From assembly GCF_000935045.1 (NCBI RefSeq), contig NZ_JYKS01000001.1, positions 124,001 to 188,000 on the forward strand: 64,000 bases of DNA. Direction: 5' to 3'. The notes under the pieces were generated by a model that saw nothing but the letters and a program-made list of their open reading frames with translations, was not told the origin of the DNA and searched no databases. Position 1 is the stretch's first letter, and each line of letters opens with the position of its first letter. Below, piece by piece: positions 62,884-64,000 of the stretch. The DNA is from Pseudomonas sp. 10-1B. Lineage in GTDB: Bacteria > Pseudomonadota > Gammaproteobacteria > Pseudomonadales > Pseudomonadaceae. Position numbers and translations under genes: made by a program.

Positions 62884-63669
62884 ATGATCGAGGTATCACG
62901 GTTCTGGCGCGACCCTGCGTTGCCTTTCATCGAAGCCCGGCGGGTAGGGGATGGCCGCCAGGTGTGCTACGCCGCACATTCCCACGAGAGCTTTTCCATC
63001 GGGGTGATCACCGCAGGGCGCAGCACCTACCTGAACGGCGACCAGCGCATCGAGGTGGCGGCGGGTACCACGGTGTTGATGAACCCGGGCGTGGTACATG
63101 CCTGCAACCCCATTGCTGGGGAGCCGTGGTCGTACCTGATGCTGTTCGTCGACTGGCCGTGGCTGCAGGCGTTGGGGTTTGCCTTGCCGGCACAGACCTG
63201 GAGCACTTCAGCGGTCTTGTATTGGCGGCTGTTACAGGCCTCTGCCGACCTGTTCGATGCCCGCCTGGCGGATCGTGAAGCCCGCCTGGCTGCCCTGTTC
63301 AGTGCATTGCCAGGCTTGCTTGGCGGCAATGCCAGTGTGGGCGGCGAGGGCAACCCGCGGCTGGACGCGGCGGCGGCTTTCATCCGCGCCCATCGCAGCG
63401 ACCCGCTGAGCCTGGAGGATATCTGCGCGGCCTGCGGCCTGTCGCGTTCCTACCTGATTCGTGCGTTCCGCCAACGTTTCGGCCTGACGCCGCATGGCTA
63501 TCTGCTCGACCAACGCGTGCAACTGGCCCGCGCGCAGTTGCGCCAAGGCCGGGCGATTGCCGAGGTGGCGCAGGAGGCCGGGTTTGCCGACCAGGCGCAC
63601 CTGCAGCGGGCATTCAAACAGCATTTGGCCGCAACACCGGGGCATTACCGCAACGCCGACGTCAGATGA
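62884..63669 (+). CDS. AraC-family regulator
   Basis: 261 residues: an N-terminal cupin-like sensing domain (CYAAHSHESFSIGVITAG, AAGTTVLMNPGVVHACNPI) and two C-terminal helix-turn-helix motifs (LSLEDICAACGLSRSYLIRA and IAEVAQEAGFADQAHLQRAF). It is convergent with the adjacent exporter of the LysE family. This pairing is very common, so it probably controls that exporter. Confidence 0.9.
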   Translation: MIEVSRFWRDPALPFIEARRVGDGRQVCYAAHSHESFSIGVITAGRSTYLNGDQRIEVAAGTTVLMNPGVVHACNPIAGEPWSYLMLFVDWPWLQALGFALPAQTWSTSAVLYWRLLQASADLFDARLADREARLAALFSALPGLLGGNASVGGEGNPRLDAAAAFIRAHRSDPLSLEDICAACGLSRSYLIRAFRQRFGLTPHGYLLDQRVQLARAQLRQGRAIAEVAQEAGFADQAHLQRAFKQHLAATPGHYRNADVR

Positions 63670-64000
63670 CCAGATAAACCGCGCTGCCCACCAGCAACAC
63701 TGCCAGGCCCCGATTGAGCAGGCGCATGTGCCGTGGGTTGCCCAGATACTGACGAACAACGCTCCCGGCCCACGCCCAACTGGCCACTGAAATGAAGCAG
63801 ATCGGCCCGTAGATCCAGGTAAACAGCCATAGCAAGTGCTGTTCACCGCCGGTATAGGCGCCGATCCCGGCCACCGCCGCCAACCAGGCCTTGGGGTTGA
63901 GCCATTGCATTGCTGCACCGTGCCAGGCCGACGGTGCTGGCGCGGCATCGCCGCTGGCCAGTTGTCCGTTGTCGGCTGCCAGTTTCCACGCCATGTACAG
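63662..64000 (-). CDS. LysE/RhtB-family amino-acid exporter, N-terminal part outside window
   Basis: The last 113 residues of the protein are visible and the frame is open through the window edge (LYMAWKL). The motifs LYMAWKLAADNG, MQWLNPKAWLAAVAGIGAY and LLNRGLAVLLVGSAVYLVI, with two or three hydrophobic helices, are typical of LysE-family C-termini. It overlaps the AraC gene end by 8 bases on the opposite strand. Confidence 0.85.
   Translation of the reverse strand: MYMAWKLAADNGQLASGDAAPAPSAWHGAAMQWLNPKAWLAAVAGIGAYTGGEQHLLWLFTWIYGPICFISVASWAWAGSVVRQYLGNPRHMRLLNRGLAVLLVGSAVYLVI

Overview
The window looks like chromosomal DNA of a fluorescent pseudomonad of the Pseudomonas putida group. The evidence is high-GC coding sequence, many intergenic palindromes built on GTGGGAGCGGGC...GCCCGCGAAG (the P. 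putida REP family), and gene content typical of that group: quinohemoprotein amine dehydrogenase, large multicopper oxidase and RHS-core toxins. No rRNA, tRNA, CRISPR array, prophage or complete insertion sequence was seen. Most real genes are packed with ATGA or 1-20 nt overlaps, so operon structure is clear.

Layout. (1) 1-9342: the 3' part of a giant multicopper oxidase related to manganese-oxidising MnxG/McoA, followed in the same direction by a YncE-like beta-propeller protein, two SCO/SenC copper chaperones, a cytochrome c/periplasmic-binding fusion and a SurA-N-like chaperone. (2) 9348-19249: a sigma-54-type promoter with two upstream palindromes, then a receiver protein and a reduced type II secretion/type IV pilus-like machine (ATPase, PilM/N/O/P-like inner-membrane proteins, lipoprotein secretin, three pseudopilins). 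It continues by 4-nt overlaps into csgE-csgF and then csgG. No GspF platform protein and no curlin gene are present. This hybrid is the most unusual system here. (3) 19250-24417: a lower-GC toxin island with two tandem RHS-core proteins carrying different ADP-ribosyltransferase-like tails, degraded csgG copies between and after them, and a halovibrin-like lipoprotein.

(4) 24812-40514: the complete quinohemoprotein amine dehydrogenase system. It has an AcoR-type sigma-54 activator, the maturation genes qhpF-qhpE-qhpG, an outer-membrane channel and a phenylacetaldehyde-type aldehyde dehydrogenase on the opposite strand behind a near-perfect sigma-54 promoter, then qhpA-qhpD-qhpC-qhpB and an acyl-CoA synthetase. 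Together they oxidise primary amines in the periplasm to aldehyde, then to acid and acyl-CoA. (5) 40644-49000: mobA, an RND pump and its adaptor, a divergent RstAB-like two-component system and a diguanylate cyclase.

(6) 49230-55249: an nfrBA-ybcH exopolysaccharide locus in which nfrB and the DUF4434 gene each carry a frameshift while nfrA is intact. (7) 55443-64000: a PACE efflux protein, ilvA behind an isoleucine-rich leader peptide and attenuator, an unknown protein, a VOC protein, a GapN-like dehydrogenase, a FemAB/GNAT-like protein, an AraC regulator and the edge of a LysE-family exporter. Many REP pairs separate transcription units. Two of them lie in frame inside genes of the secretion cluster.
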